A stretch of 64,000 nt of DNA from Chitinophagia bacterium. GTDB taxonomy: Bacteria; Bacteroidota; Bacteroidia; Chitinophagales; Chitinophagaceae. Position numbers and translations under genes: made by a program. The stretch is from positions 1-64,000 of the forward strand of contig JAJPJP010000422.1 in assembly GCA_021324175.1 (NCBI GenBank). The letters run 5' to 3'. The number at the start of each line of letters is the position of its first letter. Positions within the stretch are counted from its first letter, which is position 1. Shown here piece after piece: positions 28,393 through 36,397 of the stretch. The notes beneath the pieces were generated by a model. The model was given only the letters and a program-made list of their open reading frames with translations, did no database searches and was not told where the DNA came from.

Positions 28393-29046
28393 TCAGGAGA
28401 TAATTCTTCCATCCTTCATATGGAGTATCCTGTCGCTCATTTGGGCCAGTTCCTCATTATGGGTAACAATCAAAAAGGTCTGGTTGAACAATTTCCGGAG
28501 CTCAAGAAAAAGAAGGTGTAGCTCCCTGGCATTTTCGGAATCCAGGTTGCCTGTCGGTTCGTCGGCAAACACGATGTCAGGCTTATTGATCAATGCCCTG
28601 GCCACCGAAACCCTTTGCTGCTCTCCCCCCGAGAGTGCATTTGGTTTATTCTCCAGCCGCTCACCAACGCCAAGGGACTTAAGCAACGCAGCCGCCTCCA
28701 TTTCCACATCTTTTCTATTCCTGCCGGCCAGCCAGCCCGGGATACATACATTTTCCAGTGCATTGAATTCGGGCAGGAGGTGATGAAACTGAAATACAAA
28801 GCCAATATGCCTGTTGCGAAACGCAGCCAGCTTTTTTCCACGCAGGTCACTGATTTTTTTCCCCTGGAGATATACATCGCCGTTACTGGGATCGTCCAAG
28901 GTGCCAAGAATATGAAGCAGAGTACTTTTCCCCGAACCTGAAGGCCCGGCGATTGTCGCGATTTCTCCCTTGCTGATTTCCAGGTCTACGCCCTTTAATA
29001 CCCACAAGTGGCCGTAATATTTATGAATTCCCTTTGCAGACAGCAT
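28393..29046 (-). CDS. ABC transporter ATP-binding protein (LolD-like)
   Basis: [30 protein letters not shown]. Confidence 0.92.
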   Translation of the reverse strand: MLSAKGIHKYYGHLWVLKGVDLEISKGEIATIAGPSGSGKSTLLHILGTLDDPSNGDVYLQGKKISDLRGKKLAAFRNRHIGFVFQFHHLLPEFNALENVCIPGWLAGRNRKDVEMEAAALLKSLGVGERLENKPNALSGGEQQRVSVARALINKPDIVFADEPTGNLDSENARELHLLFLELRKLFNQTFLIVTHNEELAQMSDRILHMKDGRIIS

Positions 29047-29207
29047 TTGCCAAATTTAGAGTTTGAGGACATTTTCGCAAACCTAATGGTTCCCTGGGGA
29101 TAATCTGCCCCGCAAATCTAAAAATGCCGGAATGATTCGCAAAACATTAGAAAATGGCAGGCAACCTTTTACATGCTCCCCCGATACGTGTGCAAAAACA
29201 CCCCGAC

Positions 29208-29432
29208 ATGAAATCTTATCTACTTGGCCTCTTTATAGTGGCGATTGTCCCGGCATTTGCCCTGAATACTATTCCTCCCCGTCACAGCCACAAATTCATC
29301 CTGATCAATCCGCTGAAAGAACGCCAGCTTTATTATAAGGGGCATGGCACAGTGGGACTGATCCTGGGCCTGGTTTTAGGCCCTGTCGGCTGGGGCGCCG
29401 CGCATCTTTTTACCCACAATAAGGCTTTCTGA
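29208..29432 (+). CDS. Small membrane-associated hypothetical protein
   Basis: MKSYLLGLFIVAIVPAFALN...GTVGLILGLVLGPVGWGAAHLFTHNKAF; hydrophobic, Gly-rich. Confidence 0.5.
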   Translation: MKSYLLGLFIVAIVPAFALNTIPPRHSHKFILINPLKERQLYYKGHGTVGLILGLVLGPVGWGAAHLFTHNKAF

Positions 29433-29607
29433 GACAAAGCAGCACTTGGATCCGGATATGGTTATGCGCCGCATTTGTAGGTTTTATAGTATATGAATCA
29501 ATCGTCAACCCCAGTCAATTGCTTTATTACACACTTGAGGCGATATTACAGGGCTTAACATCTTAAAAACGTTAGAAAAATACTTTAAGGCCGCGCAAAA
29601 CAATTGA

Positions 29608-29638
29608 TTTGGAATTTTCGTTTTAACAGCTACTTTTG
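29608..29638 (+). promoter_or_regulatory. Consensus Bacteroidota promoter TTTG-N19-TACTTTTG
   Basis: Exact -33 and -7 boxes at ideal spacing, upstream of 29733. Confidence 0.7.
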
Positions 29639-29732
29639 CGAAAAAATCGGGGTATACCACCCAAGCACAAAGTACTGATGAATACAGCCGTGAACAATCT
29701 TTCCGGACTTAATAAAACTAAATTTCGAACAG

Positions 29733-29954
29733 ATGTTTTGGACACTTGAACTAGCCAGCTACCTGGAAGATGCTCCCTGGCCGGCTACCAAAGATGAATT
29801 GATCGACTATGCTATTCGCTCCGGCGCACCCATTGAAGTAGTTGAAAACCTGCAAGAACTCGAGGATGAAGGCGAAATCTATGAAGGAATAGATGACATT
29901 TGGCCCGATTACCCTTCGCAGGCAGACTTCTTTTTTAACGAAGATGAATACTAA
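29733..29954 (+). CDS. DUF2795-like conserved acidic small protein
   Basis: MFWTLELASYLEDAPWPATKDELIDYAIRSGAPIEVVENLQELEDEGEIYEGIDDIWPDYPS; recognised as a conserved Bacteroidota family. Confidence 0.75.
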   Translation: MFWTLELASYLEDAPWPATKDELIDYAIRSGAPIEVVENLQELEDEGEIYEGIDDIWPDYPSQADFFFNEDEY

Positions 29955-30027
29955 AAAATCCACAAAGGTCGAAAGGTCGCAGATTGCAACCTTTTCTATT
30001 TTATGGCCTATCCTATCAAATTGTAAC

Positions 30028-30840
30028 TTATTTTTCCATCTGATGTATAACGGCCTCGGTCACGCCGGTAAATGAGAAACCGCCGTCATGGAATAGGTTC
30101 TGCATGGTAACCATCCGAGTGAGATCGCTGAAAAGTGTAACGCAGTAGTCCGCGCATTGATCGCCAGTGGCATTGCCCAAGGGGCTCATCTTTTCTGCGT
30201 AAGTAATAAAACCATCAAAACCCTTGACCCCGCTGCCAGCGGTTGTGCGGGTAGGCGACTGCGAGACCGTGTTGACCCTGACTTTTTTCTTCAGCGCGTA
30301 ATGATAGCCAAAGTTCCTGGTGATTCCTTCGAGTAGCGTTTTGGCATCCGCCATTTCGTTGTAATCAGGGAATACGCGCTGCGCGGCGATATACGTAAGG
30401 GCTATAACACTACACCATTCATTGAGCGCGTCCATATCCCAGGCGGTACGCAAAAGTCGGTGCAGAGAGATGGCAGAAATATCCATGGTTTTTTGGTTAA
30501 AGCCATAATCGATGGCCGTGTAATGCCGGTTCTTCCGCATATTGAGGCTCATGCCGATTGAGTGAAGGACAAAGTCGATACCACCGCCAAAATGTTTCAT
30601 GGATTCTTCGAACAATTTTTTCAGGTCATCCATATTGGTCACATCGGCTCCGATCACTGGGGCCTCCACCGCCGTTGCCAACTTATTGATTTCGCCCATG
30701 CGGAGAGCGACCGGGGCATTCGAAAGAACCAGTTCTGCTCCTTCTTCCCTACAACGCAACGCCGTTCGCCAGGCGATTGACTTTTCGTCGAGTGCACCGA
30801 AAATGATTCCTTTTTTACCTTTTAGAAGATTGTAAGCCAT
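30028..30840 (-). CDS. fabI: Enoyl-[acyl-carrier-protein] reductase (FabI-like)
   Basis: LLKGKKGIIFGALDEKSIAWRTALRCREEGAELVLSN, FVLHSIGMS, MDISAISLHRLL, NTVSQSPTRTTAGSGVKGF. Confidence 0.92.
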   Translation of the reverse strand: MAYNLLKGKKGIIFGALDEKSIAWRTALRCREEGAELVLSNAPVALRMGEINKLATAVEAPVIGADVTNMDDLKKLFEESMKHFGGGIDFVLHSIGMSLNMRKNRHYTAIDYGFNQKTMDISAISLHRLLRTAWDMDALNEWCSVIALTYIAAQRVFPDYNEMADAKTLLEGITRNFGYHYALKKKVRVNTVSQSPTRTTAGSGVKGFDGFITYAEKMSPLGNATGDQCADYCVTLFSDLTRMVTMQNLFHDGGFSFTGVTEAVIHQMEK

Positions 30841-30874
30841 ACACTTCAAAATTTTGAGGTCGTAAAAATAAGGG

Positions 30875-31087
30875 TTAATTATTTGGTAAGGGGAATATGC
30901 GCGCAATGACCCATACCACCAGGAACGTATACCCAAACACTAAGGCAAAGGCGCTGACAATATAGAGAAAAAGGCGCGACAGGGACTTTCGCGGATTGAG
31001 CACGCGTTTTAGCAGCATGTTTATATAAAAGGCCCCGCCGAGGGAAGCGAGGATAATCAGGAGAATGGTAATGGAACGCAGTTTCAT
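30875..31087 (-). CDS. Small hypothetical membrane protein
   Basis: Two hydrophobic segments in about 70 aa, in the same orientation as recN. Confidence 0.5.
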   Translation of the reverse strand: MKLRSITILLIILASLGGAFYINMLLKRVLNPRKSLSRLFLYIVSAFALVFGYTFLVVWVIARIFPLPNN

Positions 31088-31097
31088 GGGGAGTGGG

Positions 31098-32750
31098 TTA
31101 ACAGACCATTTCCCTGGCATTCGCTAGTGCAGCCGCGGTCGGCTTTTCCCCGCTAAGCATTTTCGCGATGGCCATCACTCTTTCTTCAAGCGTCAACTGC
31201 CTGATTCCCGTTTTGACTCCAGTTCCCTTCGCGTCCTTGTAGACGAGAAAATGAGCATCCGCTTTGCCTGCTATTTGTGGCTGATGAGTTATACTGATAA
31301 TTTGGCGGCTTAATGAAAGCTTTTTCAGGATGATCCCAACCTGTTTTGCGGCCTCTCCCGAAATTCCACTGTCAATTTCGTCAAAGATCATGGTTGGGAG
31401 ATCCACTGTTTCTGCGACCAGTGATTTAATGGAAAGCATGAGCCGGCTTAACTCACCCCCCGAAGCGACCTTGCTGAGATTTTCGAATTTTTGGCTGTTA
31501 TTCGCATCGAATAGAAACTGGACCATATCCATCCCATTTTCATTTAATGGAATGTCCTGTATCATGATCTTCAATCTGGCATTTGGCATCCCCATTTTTT
31601 TGAGTAGCCGGTTCACCTCTTCCCCGATTGGTTCAACCTGGCTGTGCCTCTTTCGTGAAAGTTCTTTCGCGCATGCGGCCGCCTGGTCAAGCAGGCGACG
31701 CTCCTGGGACTCTTTATTTTCTATTTCTTCGTCAATGTGGAGGACCGCCTGAAGTTTATCTGAGATCGCATGTTCAACGCCCTTCAGCTCGCGTGTAGTT
31801 TTCACTCCATGTTTTTTGAGGAGCCGTTGCCCGGTTTGTAGCTGTTGGTTAATCTCGTCGATCCTTCCGGGGTCAATGGTAATCTCGTCGCTCATCGATT
31901 CGATTTCTGACGCAATATCTTGCAATTCGATATGGGCTGAACGCAATCGCTCCAACACGCCTCGGAGATTCGGATAAATCGCGACAAAGCCCTGCAATTG
32001 GTTGACCAGCGATTTCAGTTTTTGCACGAGTGGTTGTTCACTTTCTTTTAGCTGGTAGCATGCACCAGCCAACGCATTTTTGATTCCGTCAGCATGAGTG
32101 AGCAGTTCTAATTCTGCCTCGAGATTTTCTAACTCGTCGCCCTGGTAATTTTCTTTTTCCAGCTCTTCGAAGAGAAACTGGTTATAGTCGTATTCTTTCG
32201 AGAATGCAGCCTTTCTGCCCAGCAGTTCCTGCAATTGCCGGCGCGTGTCCCTGAGTTGGTTGAAGGCTCTTCCATATTCTGAAAGCAGTTGCTCATTGCC
32301 AGCGATTGCGTCGATAACATCCAACTGGAAGGATGAACTGCCTAGTTCCAGGCTGTCAAACTGTCGATGAAGATCGACGAGCATTGAACTGAGAATCCTC
32401 AGCTTGTCGAGATTGACCGGCGAATCATTCACAAAAGCGCGCGACTTGCCCTGCGGGCTGATTTCGCGGCGGATTATGAGCTCTTCATCATATTCGAGGT
32501 CATTTGCGCCCAGGAATTTTTTTAAACCCGAGGAATCCGAATCCAGGAAGACACCTTCGACAATACATTTTCTTTTGTCCTCAAAAAGGACGGCCGAATC
32601 CGCGCGGTCACCCAAGATCAGGGACAGCGCGCCGACCAGGATAGATTTTCCCGCTCCGGTCTCACCGGTAATGATATTGAGGCCTTGGGAAAATTCGATC
32701 GAAAGCTCGTCGATGATGGCATAGTTGGAGATTTCCAATTTCCTAAGCAT
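31098..32750 (-). CDS. recN: DNA repair protein RecN
   Basis: MLRKLEISNYAIIDELSIEFSQGLNIITGETGAGKSILVGALSLILGDRAD, FDEIDSGISGEAAKQVG. Confidence 0.97.
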   Translation of the reverse strand: MLRKLEISNYAIIDELSIEFSQGLNIITGETGAGKSILVGALSLILGDRADSAVLFEDKRKCIVEGVFLDSDSSGLKKFLGANDLEYDEELIIRREISPQGKSRAFVNDSPVNLDKLRILSSMLVDLHRQFDSLELGSSSFQLDVIDAIAGNEQLLSEYGRAFNQLRDTRRQLQELLGRKAAFSKEYDYNQFLFEELEKENYQGDELENLEAELELLTHADGIKNALAGACYQLKESEQPLVQKLKSLVNQLQGFVAIYPNLRGVLERLRSAHIELQDIASEIESMSDEITIDPGRIDEINQQLQTGQRLLKKHGVKTTRELKGVEHAISDKLQAVLHIDEEIENKESQERRLLDQAAACAKELSRKRHSQVEPIGEEVNRLLKKMGMPNARLKIMIQDIPLNENGMDMVQFLFDANNSQKFENLSKVASGGELSRLMLSIKSLVAETVDLPTMIFDEIDSGISGEAAKQVGIILKKLSLSRQIISITHQPQIAGKADAHFLVYKDAKGTGVKTGIRQLTLEERVMAIAKMLSGEKPTAAALANAREMVC

Positions 32751-32784
32751 ATGTATCTGGATGGGGCAATTTACTAATAAACAA

Positions 32785-34299
32785 TCACTCGGAGCAGCGC
32801 GCGATACCAGCCTTGGCCTTTTGATCGAGGGAATTTTTGTACTCGTGATCTTTCAGATCGAGACATTGCTGGTAATAGCTGATTGCCTGGCTCTTATCGC
32901 CTTTTGCTTCGTATATGTAGCCAATTTGCAATGCCGACCGGGCGGCAAAATATTGTGGCGCATCAGCCCCTTCACTGAGGGTCAAAAGGTATTTGGCAAT
33001 CGCTTCATCTTTACGGTTGAGATCATCATAAATTCTCCCGAGGCGATAGCTGAATTCGAGTTTATCTGCCGGCCGGTTAAAATCCGCTTCGGTTTTCCCT
33101 TCGAGCTGCTGAAGCGCCTTGCGGTGATAGCCACCATCATTCAGCAACCGTGCCCTCAGCAGCGTCTTATCGGGCCAGTAACCGGACAAAGCCTCTTGCT
33201 GCGCTTGCTTTTCGGATTCGGTTTCGGCGCTGCCTTTTTGGAGGATCATTTTTCGGACCGACTCTGCGCGCTTTTGGTCATTTTCGAGATAATAGAACCA
33301 GCTGAGTTTCTGCAACACGTCTTTCATATAGAACCTGCCCTGGAAATTATTGACAAATCGATTGAGATAAACTGCGGCATCTGGTTCCATGCCGTCCAGC
33401 TTGGCATATCCCATTTCCATATCCCAAGCTGGCATAATCAGGTATTCCGGTCCTTCACTTTTCTGCGATAGTACTTTGATTGTATAGGCAGCCTGTTGGT
33501 CATTGATACCCAAATTTGCCGCGAGATAGGTGAACAGATGATTATTTCTGACGTCCAGATGTTCATCGTTGATAAATCTAAAAACATCATCCTTTTTGTT
33601 CTCGATGTAAAATTTAAGGTATAAATAGTAGAATACAGCTTCATCATGGAAAAGAAGAGCCCATTCATTCTTCTGGTTAAGGAATAGTTCAAGCTTCGTC
33701 ATTCCTTCCCGAATGGATCCTTTAATACCAAGCAAATTCCCCAGCCATTTATAACCATCAGGGATCGTACCGGCTGCCACCTGCATCGGACCATAAAGCA
33801 TATCGTTGGGGCTAAAGTCACCGAATTTCCTGAGGTTCGATTTGCTCTCCAAAAATGATCGTCGAAATTCCCAGCCTGCTTCCCAGTTGTTTCCAAATTT
33901 GACATTCACGGCTGCCCATTGAAAATGAATAATCGATTTGGTGAACAGGTAAAGAGGAGAGTTTGAAGGGCCATGGTCGATGAGCTTGAGGCGTTTCTCA
34001 CCATTGGACGCACGGAGTTTGAACTCTGCAGGGTCCTCGTTAAAAAAGAGTATAAAAAAATCAATGTAGTTCTCGAGATAAATAGGGATCAAGTTATCGG
34101 GATGTTTCCTCTTTTCGCTGTCGAGAATTTTCTGGCCCCTGTCCAGTCTCAGCATGATGATTTGCTGGTAGGCCCGCCGGCACTCGTCATTAAAGTCGAA
34201 GACCGGCTGCGCAGCGGTACGAAGGCATGTCAGGACAAAGCATCCAATGATCAGCGAGCGACAGATGGTTCGCGGAAACGACTTCCCAAATCCGGTCAC
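32785..34299 (-). CDS. Secreted TPR-containing hypothetical protein (GTG start proposed)
   Basis: C-terminal TPR-like LEFSYRLGRIYDDLNRKDEAIAKY, FAARSALQIGYIYEAKGDKSQAISYYQQCL; the ORF-track start at 34377 lies on the far side of a terminator hairpin, so GTG at 34299 is preferred. Confidence 0.65.
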   Translation of the reverse strand: MTGFGKSFPRTICRSLIIGCFVLTCLRTAAQPVFDFNDECRRAYQQIIMLRLDRGQKILDSEKRKHPDNLIPIYLENYIDFFILFFNEDPAEFKLRASNGEKRLKLIDHGPSNSPLYLFTKSIIHFQWAAVNVKFGNNWEAGWEFRRSFLESKSNLRKFGDFSPNDMLYGPMQVAAGTIPDGYKWLGNLLGIKGSIREGMTKLELFLNQKNEWALLFHDEAVFYYLYLKFYIENKKDDVFRFINDEHLDVRNNHLFTYLAANLGINDQQAAYTIKVLSQKSEGPEYLIMPAWDMEMGYAKLDGMEPDAAVYLNRFVNNFQGRFYMKDVLQKLSWFYYLENDQKRAESVRKMILQKGSAETESEKQAQQEALSGYWPDKTLLRARLLNDGGYHRKALQQLEGKTEADFNRPADKLEFSYRLGRIYDDLNRKDEAIAKYLLTLSEGADAPQYFAARSALQIGYIYEAKGDKSQAISYYQQCLDLKDHEYKNSLDQKAKAGIARCSE

Positions 34300-34338
34300 C
34301 CCCCGGGGGTTTGAATAACTTCTTAACAACAAACACAA

Positions 34339-34360
34339 AAGGCGCGTGGGTGTGCGCCTT
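34339..34360 (-). terminator. Intrinsic terminator after zinc-ribbon gene
   Basis: AAGGCGC / GCGCCTT arms with TTTTGTGTTT on the minus-strand 3' side. Confidence 0.6.
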
Positions 34361-34389
34361 AATATATTCTGCATCAAAAAATGATCTTG

Positions 34390-35145
34390 CTACTTTACTT
34401 CAACGGAATCATTGAGGTCGTTGTCGACCAAGATCCTGCCGCAATTCTCGCAAACGATGATTTTCTTTCGCTGCCTGATTTCACTCTGGCGCTGGGGCGG
34501 GATGGCATTAAAGCAACCACCGCAGGCATCGCGGACAACGGGAACAACGGCGAGGCCGTTACGGTAATTCTTCCGGATGCGGTCGTACGAATGCAGGATG
34601 CGTGGCTCGACTTTTTCTCTCGCTTCCGTTGCCAGTTTACCAAAATGCTTTTCCTCCTTTTCAGTCGTCGCAATGATCTTGTCGAGCTCTTCCTTTTTAT
34701 TTTTCAAAACGTTTTCTTTAGCGCCGATATTCTTTTTTGCCCGATCAAGGAGTGCCACTTTTTCTGCAACCTCTTCGTTGGCATCTTTGATGTGTTTTTC
34801 GGCCAGTTTCACTTCGAGCTGCTGCATTTCAATTTCTTTATTGATTGCTTCGAACTCGCGGCTGTTTTTTACATTCTCACTTTGCTTCTCATATTTCTTT
34901 ATAAGCGCTTCCGAATCTTTGATCAGTTGTTTCTTTTGATTCATGAATTCCTGGATTCCGTTAATCTCCTCCTCAATGCGTGTTTGCCTGGAATGCAGGC
35001 CCTGGATTTCGTCTTCAAGATCGCTGACTTCCATTGGCAATTCGCCCTTCAATATCTTGTACTCATCCAATTTGGATTCGATTTTTTGAAGAGCAAGCAA
35101 GGAAGCCAGTTTTTCTTCCACTGAAAATTCTTTGACGTTAGACAT
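34390..35145 (-). CDS. Coiled-coil protein with C-terminal C4-type zinc ribbon
   Basis: Long heptad-rich coiled coil, then CGGCFNAIPPQRQSEIRQRKKIIVCENCGRILVD. Confidence 0.85.
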   Translation of the reverse strand: MSNVKEFSVEEKLASLLALQKIESKLDEYKILKGELPMEVSDLEDEIQGLHSRQTRIEEEINGIQEFMNQKKQLIKDSEALIKKYEKQSENVKNSREFEAINKEIEMQQLEVKLAEKHIKDANEEVAEKVALLDRAKKNIGAKENVLKNKKEELDKIIATTEKEEKHFGKLATEAREKVEPRILHSYDRIRKNYRNGLAVVPVVRDACGGCFNAIPPQRQSEIRQRKKIIVCENCGRILVDNDLNDSVEVK

Positions 35146-35173
35146 ATTTGGCTGAATGTTTATTGATTTCTCG

Positions 35174-36271
35174 CTATACGAAATAATTAACCGGGTTTGT
35201 AGAGATCTCAGTTTTAAGGACCGCAAAGGTAGTAAATTTTTCCAGCAATTTCTCGACCAGGAGATCTATCGTAAACTGCTCACTTTCAAAGTGTCCGATA
35301 TCTGCAAGTAGGATCCTATCCTCGGCATCGAAAAATTCATGGTACTTGATATCGGCGGTCAAAAAGGCATCGGCGCCTAATTCCATAGCCCTTGCCAATA
35401 GAAAGATACCCGCACCCCCACACAATGCGACCAGTCTCACGGGTTTATGAAGGATTGCGGAATGCCGAATAACGGGGACATGGAAGGCGTCCCTTACCTG
35501 TACCAGGAATTCCCTTTCTTCAATGGGACCCGGGAGCTTACCGATGAGCCCAGAACCGACAAGTTCGTTGGCATTGGCCATATCCACGACGTCAAATGCC
35601 ACTTCCTGATAAGGATGAGCCTTGCGTAAGGCCGAAACGACATGTTCCTGCAGGTGGGATGGGAAAACTGTTTCGAAGCGTACTTCTTTTTCATAGTGGC
35701 GAGTGCCGATTTCACCCACGTAAGGATTCGCTCCCTGCTCCGCTTTGAAGCATCCTTCGCCGGGCGAAGAAAACGCTGCTTCGCTATAATCGCCGATGCT
35801 TCCCGCGCCGGCGATAAATACAGCGGACCGGACTTTTTCAAGATCGGCTGGCGGAACAAAAGTGTACAGCTTTTTTAACGTCGAAGGTTTTGGAAGAAGT
35901 ACTTTTCGGTTGACAAGCCCGAGCCGGTCGGCGATCTTACCGTTCACTCCGTTGGGTACATTGTCCAAGTTCGTGTGGATGGCGTATATGGCGACATCAT
36001 TTTTGATCGCTGCAATCACCGTCTTTTCGACATAGTTCTTTCCGTTGAGTCGTTTAAGCCCCTTAAAAATGATCGGGTGGTGCGCTACAACTAGGTTGCA
36101 TTTTTTTGTCACAGCCTCGCTTACAACTCCTGGCGTGACGTCAAGCGAAACCAGTACGCCGCTGCATTCGGTATTTGCGCTGCCCGTAAGCAAACCCGCA
36201 TTATCATATCCTTCCTGGTATGGCGGCGGGGCAAGCGACTCCAGGTGGGTGACGACGTCTCGAATCTTCAT
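35174..36271 (-). CDS. Nif3-like dinuclear metal centre protein (DUF34) with PII/CutA-like insert
   Basis: LESLAPPPYQEGYDNAGLLTG, LVVAHHPIIFKGLKRL, YAIHTNLDNVPNGVN, LCGGAG, ADIGHFESEQF. Confidence 0.9.
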   Translation of the reverse strand: MKIRDVVTHLESLAPPPYQEGYDNAGLLTGSANTECSGVLVSLDVTPGVVSEAVTKKCNLVVAHHPIIFKGLKRLNGKNYVEKTVIAAIKNDVAIYAIHTNLDNVPNGVNGKIADRLGLVNRKVLLPKPSTLKKLYTFVPPADLEKVRSAVFIAGAGSIGDYSEAAFSSPGEGCFKAEQGANPYVGEIGTRHYEKEVRFETVFPSHLQEHVVSALRKAHPYQEVAFDVVDMANANELVGSGLIGKLPGPIEEREFLVQVRDAFHVPVIRHSAILHKPVRLVALCGGAGIFLLARAMELGADAFLTADIKYHEFFDAEDRILLADIGHFESEQFTIDLLVEKLLEKFTTFAVLKTEISTNPVNYFV

Positions 36272-36320
36272 GAGATAAAGGTACATGCTTGCTCATTGCA
36301 AATTTTCAAACCAGATTGTC

Positions 36321-36350
36321 AAAAAAAATCCCCTGGAGAAACCAGGGGAT
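36321..36350 (-). terminator. Strong intrinsic terminator downstream of ftsZ
   Basis: Perfect 9-bp arms ATCCCCTGG / CCAGGGGAT, loop AGAAA, followed on minus strand by a run of T. Confidence 0.85.
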
Positions 36351-36397
36351 ACCAAAAACAACTAAAAACAAACTGTAAACTTGACTAAACGTAATAC

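Noticed and set aside
29970-29997. Hairpin AAGGTCGC...GCAACCTT after the DUF2795-like gene
   Set aside because: Contains a mismatch and a short stem; could be a terminator but support is marginal.
32725-33471. 248-aa plus-strand ORF antisense to the TPR gene
   Set aside because: Opposite strand has TPR motifs and a signal peptide; this frame has none.
34381-35124. 247-aa Phe/Leu-rich plus-strand ORF that could pass as a membrane protein
   Set aside because: Reverse complement of a Lys/Glu-rich coiled coil gives artificial Phe/Leu runs; the zinc ribbon is on the other strand.
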